Below, one piece after another: positions 8,703 through 17,954 of a stretch of 53,921 bases of DNA (position 1 is its first letter; each line of letters opens with the position of its first letter). Under the pieces are notes generated by a model that was given only the letters and a program-made list of their open reading frames with translations, did not search any database and had not been told where the DNA came from. Origin of the DNA: Afipia sp. (lineage in GTDB: Bacteria; Pseudomonadota; Alphaproteobacteria; Rhizobiales; Xanthobacteraceae); NCBI GenBank assembly GCA_030652315.1, contig JAUSAX010000139.1, forward strand, positions 1-53,921, written 5' to 3'. A program made the position numbers and the translations under genes.

Positions 8703-8999
8703 TCACGGATAATGTCGACCGCGGAAGGATATGCTGACGGATTTGGCGTGATAACTGCGAGAAACGACGACGCATTCACGCCAACTTTGGGCAATGGGCG
8801 AAAAAAGCAGTTCGAAACGATCTGGTAATGCAAACGGATCACCCACTTTCAACTCGGCTCCGTGATCAGAGACAGATGTTATTTCACATTGGATCAGAGA
8901 CGATCCTGTCACGCGGACCCAGACCGGAATCAATGATCTTGTGCAATGAAAATATTCTCGCATTTGACGCCATACTCGCTCGAATTCACGGTTGGTCAT
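8703..8999 (-). CDS. PilZ-domain protein (probable cyclic-di-GMP receptor, variant motif)
   Basis: A 98-residue single-domain protein. CEITSVSDHGAELKVGD, ALPDRFELLF and ECVVVSRSYHAKSVSISF follow the PilZ barrel pattern. The second binding motif (D/N-x-S-x-x-G) appears as SVSDHG, and the first (RxxxR) is not obvious, so ligand affinity is uncertain. Its ATG overlaps the stop of the GGDEF-EAL gene (ATGA, 8996-8999), implying translational coupling and a shared role in cyclic-di-GMP signalling. Confidence 0.75.
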   Translation of the reverse strand: MTNREFERVWRQMREYFHCTRSLIPVWVRVTGSSLIQCEITSVSDHGAELKVGDPFALPDRFELLFSPIAQSWRECVVVSRSYHAKSVSISFRGRHYP

Positions 9000-10519
9000 T
9001 CAACTGCGGCAGCAACTCCAGTTCGTCTAGGTGGGCCGAATTCGTGCGAAGATTCTAAGCGCTGGGTAGCCAGGGCAGCCGGTGCAGGCCGTCCGAAGAG
9101 GTAGCCTTGCGCCGCATCGCATCTGATGGATCTGAGGAACTCTGCTTGAGTTTGCGTTTCCACGCCCTCCGCAACGATGCTCATCGAGAGATTGTGCGCC
9201 AAACCGATCATGGCATTGACAATCACTGTAGTGTTGTGCCCTTGACCGATCTGATCGATAAAGGATCGATCGATCTTAATCGTATCCACCGGAAAGTCGC
9301 GCAAGTGCGTGAGCGAAGCAAATCCAGTTCCGAAATCGTCGAAGGCGATGCGAACGCCACCTTGCTTCAGGACTTTGCACGCATGCAAAACGGCGTCCGT
9401 CGCTGTCGACAAGAACACTCCTTCCGTGACCTCTACTTCGATCATGGCCGGGCTTAGGTCGCTCGCAGCAATTGCATTCAAAAGGCGATGTCCCAACTGA
9501 GGATCGCGAAACTGGCCCGCTGACAAATTTACGGCGACGCTGGCGAACGGGACGCGCGCTTTCATCCACCGCCGGGCTTGGGCAATAGCCGATGCAATCA
9601 CATAATTCCCGATATCCAATGACAATGATGGATCTTGGAATACCGTCATGAACGACCCCGGGGTTAAGACCCGACCGTCCGGCTTTCTCCATCGGAGCAA
9701 AGCCTCAAAGCCTTTATGCGCTCGATCCTCAAGAGCTATCTTGGGTTGGTAGTACAACTCGAGTTCACCGGCGGCCAATGCGTTCCGCATGCCTCTTAGT
9801 ACCTCGAGTTTTTCATGACAATTCGCGAGAAGAGCGCGGCGAAATGTCCGGTGACAATTCTTGCCCGCTAGCTTGGCTTCATCGAGAGCCAGCGCAGCGT
9901 CCCGAATGAGTTCATCCGGATTGAAGCTTTGTCCATCGCAGCGGACGGCGACGCCTATCGAACCGGTCAGGCGAAGCGTAAGTCGCTCGTAACGCAGCGG
10001 CTGGCAAAAAGCTTCCTTTATGCGCTTGAGAACGAAGCAGACCGACCGATGAGTGTGTCCCTGAAGAAGGATAGCGAATTCGTCTTCGCCCATCCTTGCG
10101 ACAAACCCGATTTCGCCCGCTGCCGACACGAGATGTCGAGCGACCTGCTGTAAGCACACGTCCCCCACATCCTGACCATGCGTATCGTTCACGTCTCGAA
10201 AGTCGTCGATATCCACCAGGATGAGCGCGGACGATTGGCCGATGGTTTCCGCAAAGCGCGCGCTATCCTGCAGCTTCTCCCGGAGTTCCACCCTGCTCCG
10301 AAGTCCAGTTAATCTGTCGAGGTTTACACGGAAAGCTTGAGAAGCGCGCTTCATCAACATTCCCGGGACGCCGGAGAACTCCGCTGTAATATACGAAACC
10401 GCGTGATCATCGTTCGACATTGCTTCGTCTGCATCGTTCATTTGCGGGGCGTCAGGCAGCAAAGGATCTTTCCGTTGCCGCATCTGACTCAACTCGTCTT
10501 GACTTGGTCGCTCGATCAT
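8996..10519 (-). CDS. GGDEF-EAL protein (cyclic-di-GMP phosphodiesterase, variant GEDEF)
   Basis: A 507-residue soluble protein with no transmembrane segment or obvious sensor domain. The GGDEF domain (about 65-220) has LDRLTGLRSR and VDIDDFRDVND, but the active-site loop reads RMGEDEF (144-148) instead of GGDEF, and no RxxD inhibitory site precedes it. The EAL domain (about 240-490) looks intact: EALLRW (272-277), VNLS, EVTEG, FDDFGTG, IKIDRSF, AEGVET and QGYLFGRP supply metal and catalytic residues. I expect phosphodiesterase activity, with a weak, inactive or GTP-sensing GGDEF domain. The start is the upstream ATG; an internal start near residue 54 is possible. It is coupled to the PilZ gene downstream. 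Confidence 0.93.
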   Translation of the reverse strand: MIERPSQDELSQMRQRKDPLLPDAPQMNDADEAMSNDDHAVSYITAEFSGVPGMLMKRASQAFRVNLDRLTGLRSRVELREKLQDSARFAETIGQSSALILVDIDDFRDVNDTHGQDVGDVCLQQVARHLVSAAGEIGFVARMGEDEFAILLQGHTHRSVCFVLKRIKEAFCQPLRYERLTLRLTGSIGVAVRCDGQSFNPDELIRDAALALDEAKLAGKNCHRTFRRALLANCHEKLEVLRGMRNALAAGELELYYQPKIALEDRAHKGFEALLRWRKPDGRVLTPGSFMTVFQDPSLSLDIGNYVIASAIAQARRWMKARVPFASVAVNLSAGQFRDPQLGHRLLNAIAASDLSPAMIEVEVTEGVFLSTATDAVLHACKVLKQGGVRIAFDDFGTGFASLTHLRDFPVDTIKIDRSFIDQIGQGHNTTVIVNAMIGLAHNLSMSIVAEGVETQTQAEFLRSIRCDAAQGYLFGRPAPAALATQRLESSHEFGPPRRTGVAAAVE

Positions 10520-10679
10520 CGCAATCCAATCTCCATAGTGTTCAAGCTGCAGCCGGGTTCCGGGCAGGTCAGAACGGCGCTAACCTCAGATGTGGACATG
10601 GATTATAGCGAACGGCCGCGATGTCGATCGGCTGCTTTGGCACTCGTAATCGGCCCGTTGATGGTTAAGGAAAACCTGC

Positions 10680-11650
10680 GTGAAAACTGTGTTTTCGACG
10701 AAGCTGGTGCACCAGCGCGATAAATTCGACTTCTGGCACAGCATCGCTTGCAAAAATATCGTGGATCACGATTCTCGGCCGGCGAACCGGCTGAGCTTCG
10801 AGGCAGAAATCGACACCGGATCTTTTGGGCTTTTCGAACTCGTACTCTTCCGCAATTCCTCGATGCGGGTGTCGCACACCATGCGTCATATCACCCATAC
10901 GAGGTCCGACCATCTGCTTGTTTGCCGACAGATATCGGGTTCGATTTTTCTTGAACAGGATACCCGCGAAATCGCACTCGAAGCTGGCGATGTTACACTC
11001 CTAGATCCCCTGCGGCCTTACGATGGAAGATTCTCGGAGTGTTCGGCGACGCTAGTGCTCAAGGTCCCGCGCCGCGAGTTGGAAGTACGAATCGGAAAGA
11101 TCCGAGACATGACGACGCGATTAGTAAAACCCGTCAGAGTTGAGGATGATCTTACGTTGTCTCTCTTGGCCAAGTTGCCTTCGCTTGCCGGAAAAATGAA
11201 TCCAATAAGCGAAGAGATGGTGGGCAGCCATGCGCTCGACTTGGTGGCCGTATCGCTCGCGATGACATTGGATGGTCGCCAACCGCGCGTTTCCTCTGGC
11301 AAGGCGCTTGTTGTACTTAATATTCGGTCGGTTATCGAAGCAAGGCTAAGTGATCCGACACTTGACGCCCAGACGGTGGCCGATGCCGTAGGAGTCAGCG
11401 TTCGATACGCTAACGACATTCTCGCTGATCACGATACATCCATCGTGCGTCTGATCCAGGCTCGACGGCTTGCCCGCTGCCGGTCCGCGCTCCAAGATCC
11501 AAATCAATCACATCGAATGGTCAGCGAGATTGCTCACGACTGGGATTTTTCGACATGACCCATTTCGCACGACGGTTTAAGAAAGCTTATGGAGTTTTGC
11601 CGAGCGAGTGTCAGGCGCTCGCGAAGCAGGCAGGAGAGGGCGAATTTTAG
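10680..11650 (+). pseudogene. AraC-family regulator, frameshifted near the C-terminus
   Basis: The reading frame from GTG 10680 (AAGGA upstream) gives an AraC_binding_2-type N-terminal domain (FDFWHSIACKN, DHLLVCRQISGSIFLEQ, GDVTLLDPLRPYDG) and the first helix-turn-helix (VADAVGVSVRYANDIL). It stops at 11556-11558 just after IAHDWDFST. The expected continuation, MTHFARRFKKAYGVLPSECQ, is intact in another frame and runs to a TAG at 11648-11650. Losing one base near 11551-11554 explains this: the family reads WGFSDMTHF, and here DFS-(D)-MTHF. The second recognition helix is thus detached. A recent mutation or a sequencing error are both possible. Confidence 0.85.
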
Positions 11651-11794
11651 AACGGTGATTTCTCGCCAACGACTGTTCGCCAACAAATGAGGCTTCCGGT
11701 GAGGGGCATCCGCGTCGATTTTGGCATGTCCGTTAAATATTAATTTCGGAAGTGCCGGTGGTCGGTTTTGCCAGTTGAAGACGTCGGTTCGGAC

Positions 11795-12322
11795 ATGATT
11801 CAAGCGTTCGAGCGAATTCAGGAATTCTACAACAAACTCAGGTATTCAGACCTCATACAAAGTGCTTGAGCCGGTTACTTGGCAGCAGATCGTACGGCGA
11901 GCGCCAGCCGAGCAGGTTCGCGACTCGGTCAAGCCAAGCGTGAACGAGCGGATGGAGGAATTCCGCGAGATTGTTCGCGGATCCAAAGACATCCTAGACG
12001 TCGAAGAAAAGGGATTCCGGGGGCTTTTCGAATACGTCGCGAAGCATCCCGGCTTCTATCGGGTCCTTAACGAGGCCGCAGCACCCGCCGCTTTCGACGA
12101 ACACATCAGCAATCTCGCACAACACTATACCAGAGCGCTGAAGCGAAGCCGAACCCGCGGGGAGATTCAGGGCTATGACGAACGCGAACTCGAAGTTGTA
12201 GCTTTCGTACTTATGGCAGCACGCTCTACGTGTATTTGCGATTCTCAAAAAGCGGCTCAAAAGCAAAGCGAATTCCCGACTGGGTCGTGGATGCTTATAT
12301 GAAGCTTGAACACGCGGCTTAA
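11795..12322 (+). pseudogene. TetR-type ligand-binding domain remnant with several frameshifts
   Basis: Three reading frames must be joined. DMIQAFERIQEFYNKLRYSD runs from 11795; after a one-base insertion near 11864 the frame continues EPVTWQQIVRRAP to VEEKGFRGLFEYVAKHPGF and RALKRSRTRGEIQGYDEREL; after a one-base loss near 12228 it continues YVYLRFSKSGSKAKRIPDW and ends at TAA 12320-12322. The C-terminal half looks like TetR_C domains of rhizobial regulators, from memory. No DNA-binding domain is recognisable upstream. It lies next to the broken AraC gene and the 12461 repeat, so this stretch is decaying. Confidence 0.6.
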
Positions 12323-12460
12323 AGGGATGATCTGGGCACGCTGCCTGCACAACCGGCAAAGGTGACATAGTCATATTTGTTGGCTCAAACTCGCTATCAC
12401 TCGGCCGATCCGGTGACGTCTCCCGTCAAAAACTAGCGTCACACACTGCGTGGCCCATGG

Positions 12461-12875
12461 CCCAGTTGTTTTATTCTCCGGTCTCTGAAGCGAGACTCCC
12501 GAAAACGGGAATTCTTCGATAAATAGGCAGAGACTTTCGGGATTTTCCGGAGAGTTGGTGCGAGTACGGGTCTCTACGGAGACTCGCCGCTAACAAAAAG
12601 CCCGCTATTGGCGGGCCTTTCTACCACTAAAGAAGAAAATTCTCCAATACGCACACTGGCTGGCTGGTGACGCAGTGCTGATCGCAACGGTCTCCGGCGG
12701 AATTCCCTGCTAATAGGGAACTTTACAGGGAAATCCGCGATTTCGAGGCGTCCGGAGACGTTTTGAAGCAAGAAACCACCATGCCGCAGAGGTTTCTCGG
12801 ACAATTCCCTACTCAAATTAACAGGGAAAATATTTCAACGAACAGAGAACTTTTGTTGAACAACAGGGAATTTCG
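12461..12875 (+). repeat. Long interspersed repeat, copy 1
   Basis: This noncoding stretch matches 30661-31077 in the same orientation along its length. Shared landmarks in order are GTCTCTGA-GCGAG, GAAAACGGGAATT, AGACTTTCGGG, a GCCCGC/GCGGGC hairpin (12600-12616 here), CTGGCTGG-GACGCAGTG-TGATCGCA, GAATTCCCTGCTAA-AGGGAA, TTTACAGGGAAA, CAGGGAAAATATTTCA and ACAACAGGGAATTTC. The 12323-13016 gap contains nothing else recognisable. Confidence 0.85.
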
Positions 12876-13016
12876 TACGCGAGGAAAGAGGTGCGCTGAT
12901 AGCAAAATGGTAGCAGCCGACATTGGACTTGGCGTGTCATGACGAACGCAAATGGCAGCGGCTAACCGGGATTGCTAAAGTAGAATCATTCAGATCATTG
13001 ACAAAACACCAAGGCC

Positions 13017-13271
13017 TTATTGCTCGCCAAGCACGTCGGCGGCCCAAGCCCGGTCGAACTTGGCGTTAGCCTCCCGCTGGACATTGCGCACGCTTGCCAC
13101 GTCCGCCGCATCGTATTCGCAGACCATACGCAACCTGTCGGCGGACCAGTAGCTGCGGATCCAACGGACGTTGTAGAGGTCGAGGCAGGGCCCCATTCTA
13201 GCCTCGACCGCACTTAGTTCCTCCTGGGTGAACGGCGTTTCGAAATTTCGCTCAACAATGACGCAGGGCAT
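13017..13271 (-). CDS. DUF4242 (SCO4226-like) small protein
   Basis: An 84-residue ferredoxin-like-fold protein of the DUF4242 family, whose characterised member SCO4226 binds nickel. Family features are the N-terminal MPCVIVERNFETPFT, the middle VRWIRSYWSADRLRMVCEYDA, and VRNVQREANAKFDRAW. AGGAG lies 7 nt before the ATG. It is 23 bp downstream of the large BTAD regulator on the same strand and is probably co-transcribed. Its function is unknown; metal binding is an inference from the family. Confidence 0.8.
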   Translation of the reverse strand: MPCVIVERNFETPFTQEELSAVEARMGPCLDLYNVRWIRSYWSADRLRMVCEYDAADVASVRNVQREANAKFDRAWAADVLGEQ

Positions 13272-13294
13272 GGGTTTTCTCCTGTTGTTCGAAT

Positions 13295-16200
13295 TCAGCC
13301 TGCCGGCTTGGCGTGGGAACCGCCGTTGGAATCGTGCGGACGAGCTTGCGATGCGAGTAACGCCGCCCGCGCCCTGGCGCTGAGATCATCCCGGCCTGAC
13401 GTCGCCTCGATGTCCTGTGCGGAAGCCGCTTCACCGGCCGGAGCGAGCAACGCCCGGGCGATGGCGATCTCGCTATGCCTCCGCATGACCGAGGCGACCG
13501 TCAAGGCTTCGCTGGCGCAGAGGCGCGCCTGCCTGGTGCGCCCCGCGTGGCGGTAGAGGTGCGCCGCGCCATTGAGCGCGTAAGCCAAGTAAGACTTGTC
13601 ATCCACCGCACGGAGGCGCGTTAGCGCGCTGGCCAGCGCATCGTCGGCAGAAGCCTCCTCTGTGGCCAATCCGGCCAGCGCCCGCAGCGTTTTGACGAAT
13701 GGCGTTTCATCGTCGCCCAGCCGCGCCGCGACCGTTTCCAGCTCCGTGCACCGGGCGTGCATGTCGGCATATCGGCCCCGCTCGCGCTCGAGCATCGCGA
13801 GCCAGGTCAGGCATTTGTATTCGCGCCAGCGATCCTTGTCCCGGCGCGCCAGATCAAGTGCACGCGCCAGCGAAGAGACGGCCTGATCCTCATTGCCGTC
13901 CCATCGCTCCAGGAGACCGCGGGCCCAGTACAGTTCGCACAACTCAAGACCGATGGGCACGGCGATCGCGCTGGCCTCGGCGATCAGCGCGCGCGAACGC
14001 CCGATCTCAGTCTCCAGTTCGAGCAGGCAACGGGCAGTGTTGGCGAGCTGACGCGCTCGCGTCGTATCGTCCGCGGCGCGCCCGGCTTCGGCAGCGCGCA
14101 GTGTACTTGTCTCGGCCTGCTGCACATCGCCGGCCTCCTGATGCAGCACGGAAAGCAGGTAGTGGCCGGTCGCGGCCGCGGTTTGAAGGCCGAGCGCTTC
14201 GGCGGCGCTTGTCGCCTCGGCAATCGTGTCCGCCAGCGGCGGAAGCGGCCGAAGGCCAGGACCGGTCGCGCCAAGCACACGTATCTTAAGCATGGCGATG
14301 CGAAGCTCCAGCCTGGCTGAACCCTCCGCAAGCCGCTCGGCATGACGGAGACCCCGTTCGGCGAAGCTGGCCGCTTCCGCATTGGCGAACAGCCGCAGCG
14401 CGTGTTCACCTGCAAGTCTGCACGCCTGCGCTGCCATCTCGTCATCCTCAGCAAGCGCGGCATGGTGAGCCATGTCCGCTGCGAAGGCGCCGTCGCGCCC
14501 GATGACGGCATCCAGGGCCCGCGCAATTCGCCGATGCAGCAGCTTTCGCCGCGGCTGCGAAAGCGCACGATAGGCCGTCTGGCGGACGAGATCGTGCGTG
14601 AAGTCGTAAGCATCGCCACCGACCGGCCGGATCAGCCCGCGCCGCTCCAATTCGCCAAGGGCCGTGAGAAGATCGGCATCATCGAGACGCGCAGATCGCG
14701 CAAGGTCGTCCGGCGTGAAGGCGCGGCCATGGGCTGCCGCCCAGACCAGCGTCTCGCGCATTCCTTCCGCAAGCGGCGCGAGTTGGCCGGCGATCACGGC
14801 TTCGACGGTCCGACCGGGGCCCGCGTCCCCACGGCGGTGCGCATGGGCGAGCTCCAGACTGAACAGCGGGTTGCCGCCGCTTTCGGCAAAGATCTTGGCC
14901 GCGTCGAGTGACCGGTCGACCTGCCGGATGAGCTGCGCCGTTTCCGCTTCGCTCATGGCCGCAAGCTCGATCTCTCTCAGCCGCCCGTCGCGGGCCAGCG
15001 AGCGCAATACGCGCGACGCGGCGCTATTGTCTTCGATCTCTCCCGCTCGCGCCGCACACACGATCAGTAGGCCGGAGGCGGAATTGATATGACGCGCGAC
15101 GTAGTGAAGGAGCGAGGACGAGCCCTCGTCGGCCCATTGCAGATCGTCGAGGATGACGGCCGCAGGTCGCATTGACACAACCTGCCGCAGCAGGCCGAGG
15201 ACGGCGTCGAGCAGCCGGGTTCGATCTCCGGCTTCCGCCACCGTGCCCATTTCGGGAAGCAGCAAGCCCAGATCAGCCGGCAGCCCGTCGCGCGGGCTTT
15301 CGCGCAGGATCTCACGGATAACATCGATCCATACGCCATAGGGTCGCGCCGCTTCGGCTTCATAGGCGCGCGCTGCAAAGGCGCGCCCCCCGGCAGAGGT
15401 GAGGCGCTCGCCAATATGGGCAAGGACGCGGCTCTTGCCGATACCCGGCTCGCCGGTCACCAGCACCACATCCGGCCTGTCAGCCCGCATCGCCACGATC
15501 TGATCGATCAGCGCCCGCTCGGCTTCGCGGCCGACAAAGGCGGAGGAGGGACGCCTTGGCACTGGAGGGATACCCGAGGCGCGCACGGGCCGTTTCGCGG
15601 CGACGCTGGCGGACGCAGTGGGGCGCAGAGTTTGCCGGACCTCTTCCAGTTCGGCCGAAGGACGCACACCGAGCTCCGCTTCGAGAACCCGGCTTGCATG
15701 TTCGTAATGACCAAGCGCCTCCTTGTTCCTGCCCTCGCGGACCAGCAGCCGGACAACCGCCGCGTGACCTGACTCGGACAGCGGGTCGGCCGCCGTAAGG
15801 GCGCGCGCATAGGCCAGCGCGTCCGCAGGATGGCCTTGAAGCCGTTCGACGAGACTGGTGAGCACCGCGAGGTGCAGGCGGCTCACGGCTTCGCGCTCTG
15901 CCATGCACCATTCCTGGTAGCGATAGCAGAGCGGCAAATCGAGGCCGTCGAGGAATTCGCCACCACCGAAAAGCGAGGCTGCCTCTTTCAATGCGGCGAT
16001 GGGCGCGGCGGAGACATCATCACCAAGCAGCGACCGTACCCGCTGGATATCAATGACAGTATTGCCGAGTTCGACGCCGACCCGCTCGCGGTCCGCCGTC
16101 AGTCGCATTCCTTCCTTGTCGTCGAGTACTGCCCGAATCTTGCTCAGGCTCCAGCGCAACTCGGCGCGCGGATCGTCGGGTCCATCCCAGAGCAGATCGC

Positions 16201-16357
16201 ATAGACGTTCGCGGCGATGCGGCTGTCCGGTGGCGATCAGATAGCCGAGTAGCGCGCGCGTCTTGCGGGAGGCCGGCAACGCCACGGCACGCCCATCGCA
16301 GCCAACGAGCTGCAGCTCGCCGAGCAGGCGTATTCCGGGCGGGCTTGGGTCTTTCAT
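13295..16357 (-). CDS. Large BTAD/SARP-type AAA+ regulator with TPR C-terminus
   Basis: About 1020 residues from the ATG at 16357 (GGAG just upstream); an upstream in-frame ATG at 16426 would add 23 low-complexity residues. Order, counted from the longer start: OmpR-like winged helix (about 30-115, LLGELQLVGCDG, RKTRALLGYLIATG, LLWDGPDDPRAELRWSLSKI), bacterial transcriptional activation domain with TPR-like helices (about 125-265), AAA/NACHT-like ATPase with Walker A GEPGIGKS (325-332) and Walker B VILDDLQWAD (424-433), then TPR helices (about 690-1000). There is no C-terminal LuxR helix-turn-helix. Such proteins are ATP-driven transcription activators. It diverges from the methyltransferase and is upstream of DUF4242, the likely targets. 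The effector is unknown. Confidence 0.9.
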   Translation of the reverse strand: MKDPSPPGIRLLGELQLVGCDGRAVALPASRKTRALLGYLIATGQPHRRERLCDLLWDGPDDPRAELRWSLSKIRAVLDDKEGMRLTADRERVGVELGNTVIDIQRVRSLLGDDVSAAPIAALKEAASLFGGGEFLDGLDLPLCYRYQEWCMAEREAVSRLHLAVLTSLVERLQGHPADALAYARALTAADPLSESGHAAVVRLLVREGRNKEALGHYEHASRVLEAELGVRPSAELEEVRQTLRPTASASVAAKRPVRASGIPPVPRRPSSAFVGREAERALIDQIVAMRADRPDVVLVTGEPGIGKSRVLAHIGERLTSAGGRAFAARAYEAEAARPYGVWIDVIREILRESPRDGLPADLGLLLPEMGTVAEAGDRTRLLDAVLGLLRQVVSMRPAAVILDDLQWADEGSSSLLHYVARHINSASGLLIVCAARAGEIEDNSAASRVLRSLARDGRLREIELAAMSEAETAQLIRQVDRSLDAAKIFAESGGNPLFSLELAHAHRRGDAGPGRTVEAVIAGQLAPLAEGMRETLVWAAAHGRAFTPDDLARSARLDDADLLTALGELERRGLIRPVGGDAYDFTHDLVRQTAYRALSQPRRKLLHRRIARALDAVIGRDGAFAADMAHHAALAEDDEMAAQACRLAGEHALRLFANAEAASFAERGLRHAERLAEGSARLELRIAMLKIRVLGATGPGLRPLPPLADTIAEATSAAEALGLQTAAATGHYLLSVLHQEAGDVQQAETSTLRAAEAGRAADDTTRARQLANTARCLLELETEIGRSRALIAEASAIAVPIGLELCELYWARGLLERWDGNEDQAVSSLARALDLARRDKDRWREYKCLTWLAMLERERGRYADMHARCTELETVAARLGDDETPFVKTLRALAGLATEEASADDALASALTRLRAVDDKSYLAYALNGAAHLYRHAGRTRQARLCASEALTVASVMRRHSEIAIARALLAPAGEAASAQDIEATSGRDDLSARARAALLASQARPHDSNGGSHAKPAG

Positions 16358-16560
16358 GCTCCTCGGACCTCGATCGCTGTCTCGCGCAGCTCCCATTCCG
16401 GTTCCCACGCGCGCTCCCACGGACAAGGGCCATCCTAGCGTTCACCACGAAACTGCGAAATCGGCCAGATCGACGCTCGAAGACATTGGTGGAACCACGA
16501 TGAAGCCCCGGTGAGCATGTCACGCCCCCTCAACACCCGAAAACTTAAGGAGACATCGCC

Positions 16561-17430
16561 ATGACAACCACAGCCGCTGCCAAACCGTTCGATCCCGTCA
16601 AGTATAAGGAGACCACCCGCGAGCAATGGCAGTCCGCCGCCCGGGCCTGGAACGACTGGGGTCCGCTGCTGCGTGCCTGGCTCGGGCCGGCAACCGAGAT
16701 CATGCTCGACATGGCCGCGATCGAACCTGGCCACCGGGTACTCGACGTGGCGGCTGGCGCGGGCGACCAGACACTGCAGACCGCGACGCGCGTCGGACCC
16801 GCCGGCCGTGTGCTTGCCACCGACATTTCTCCGAACATCCTGGCCTTCGCCGAAGCAAACGCACGCAATGCCGGGCTTGGCAATGTCGAAACCAAGGTGC
16901 TGGACGGCGAGGAGCTGGACGTACCGGAAGGCGCGTTCGACGCGGTCATCTCGCGCGTTGGTCTGATCTACTTTCCGGACCAGCAAAAGGCCTTGGCCGG
17001 CATGAAACGTGCGCTGAAGCCTGGCGGCCGCGTCGCCGCCATCGTCTACAGCACAGCCGAAAACAACAAATTCTTCTCGATTCCCGTTTCGATTATCCGC
17101 CGTCGCGCCAATCTGCCTCCGCCTCTTCCGGGACAACCCGGCCCCTTCAGCCTCGGCGGCCCCGGCGTGCTGGAGGAAACCTTCCGCAAGGCCGGCTTCC
17201 GCGAAGTTCACAGCAGGACCATCCCGGCGCCAGTTCGCACGAAGACCGCCGCCGAATGCGTACGCTTTGAGAAGGAATCGTTCGGCGCGCTGCATCAGAT
17301 GCTCGCCGGCCTCGACGAAGCCGGGCGCGAAGCGGCGTGGCGGGAGATCGAGCAGCAACTTGGCGCCTTCGAGGGGAAGGCTGGTTTCGAAGGCCCCTGC
17401 GAGATGGTCGTCGCCGTCGGCGTCAAATAG
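16561..17430 (+). CDS. Class I SAM-dependent methyltransferase (UbiE/MenG-like)
   Basis: A 289-residue enzyme with motif I VLDVAAGAGD (60-69), motif post-I VLATDISPNIL, then FDAVISRVGLIYFPDQQKAL and ALKPGGRVAAIVYS, the usual Methyltransf_11/25 order. A good AAGGAG site precedes the ATG by 10 nt. It diverges from the BTAD regulator and is followed 20 bp later by a truncated nitrilase start with its own ribosome site, so it was first in an operon that has lost its second gene. The substrate is unknown; ubiquinone/menaquinone biosynthesis is unlikely from context. Confidence 0.9.
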   Translation: MTTTAAAKPFDPVKYKETTREQWQSAARAWNDWGPLLRAWLGPATEIMLDMAAIEPGHRVLDVAAGAGDQTLQTATRVGPAGRVLATDISPNILAFAEANARNAGLGNVETKVLDGEELDVPEGAFDAVISRVGLIYFPDQQKALAGMKRALKPGGRVAAIVYSTAENNKFFSIPVSIIRRRANLPPPLPGQPGPFSLGGPGVLEETFRKAGFREVHSRTIPAPVRTKTAAECVRFEKESFGALHQMLAGLDEAGREAAWREIEQQLGAFEGKAGFEGPCEMVVAVGVK

Positions 17431-17450
17431 GCAGTGAGAAGGAGATCGAC

Positions 17451-17545
17451 ATGCCTGCAAGAATCGCTGTCATCCAGAAGCCGCCGGTGCTGCTCGACCG
17501 GGACGGCACCATCGCCAAGGCCATCGAGGCAATCATCGAGGCATT
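17451..17545 (+). pseudogene. Nitrilase-superfamily protein, N-terminal stump
   Basis: After an AAGGAG site, about 31 codons read MPARIAVIQKPPVLLDRDGT and continue IAKAIEAIIEA. This is the start of the carbon-nitrogen hydrolase (nitrilase) fold. The family resemblance then ends; the open frame runs on to 17708 as unrelated sequence, and the catalytic Glu, Lys and Cys regions are absent. The break coincides with the interspersed repeat that begins near 17610, so deletion with repeat insertion is likely. Confidence 0.6.
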
Positions 17546-17609
17546 CCGGCAACAGCGTCGTCTGCTGGCGATCCGCCCCTTGAACGAAACCCTGCATCAC
17601 TTCCCTCGC

Positions 17610-17860
17610 CGATTCAGCAAGAGAATCATAGCATCGATGGGGTTTTCACACAGCCTGGGTCATTCGCGTCCGTACGAGCGCGCAATGTACATGTCCGCTA
17701 AATCCTAACGAGCCGACATTCGCGCGATCAACGACTTGGTCAGCGAAGTGCCAATAACGGAAGTCGCCCCCCGCATTCTGTTGGCGCGCGCATGTCCCCA
17801 TCGCATGACACATCCCGGCGAATGCGAACAGTGGCCGCTCGTCTGGACGGTGCATCTGCC
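17610..17860 (+). repeat. Degenerate interspersed repeat (rhizobial type), copy A
   Basis: This noncoding stretch after the nitrilase stump shares ordered segments with 23100-23300: GGGTCA-TCGCGTC, a TCCG-CT...CC-A...GC-GACA block, and TTGCCA/GTGCCA followed by A-GCGGA or AACGGA. It resembles, from memory, the abundant intergenic repeats in Bradyrhizobium-type genomes that are often mis-called as short proteins. From 17860 to 17954 nothing is seen. Confidence 0.4.
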
Positions 17861-17954
17861 TGGATTGCCTAGGTGGGACAGATGAAGCAATGCACCCACT
17901 GTGAGCAGTCCGAAATGGCCGCAGCTGCGTGGAAACAACCGCACCCGCGCCCCT

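Noticed and set aside
16358..16426. Longer N-terminus of the BTAD regulator
   Set aside because: The added residues are low-complexity and unlike the family; the ATG at 16357 starts just before the winged helix. Not fully excluded.
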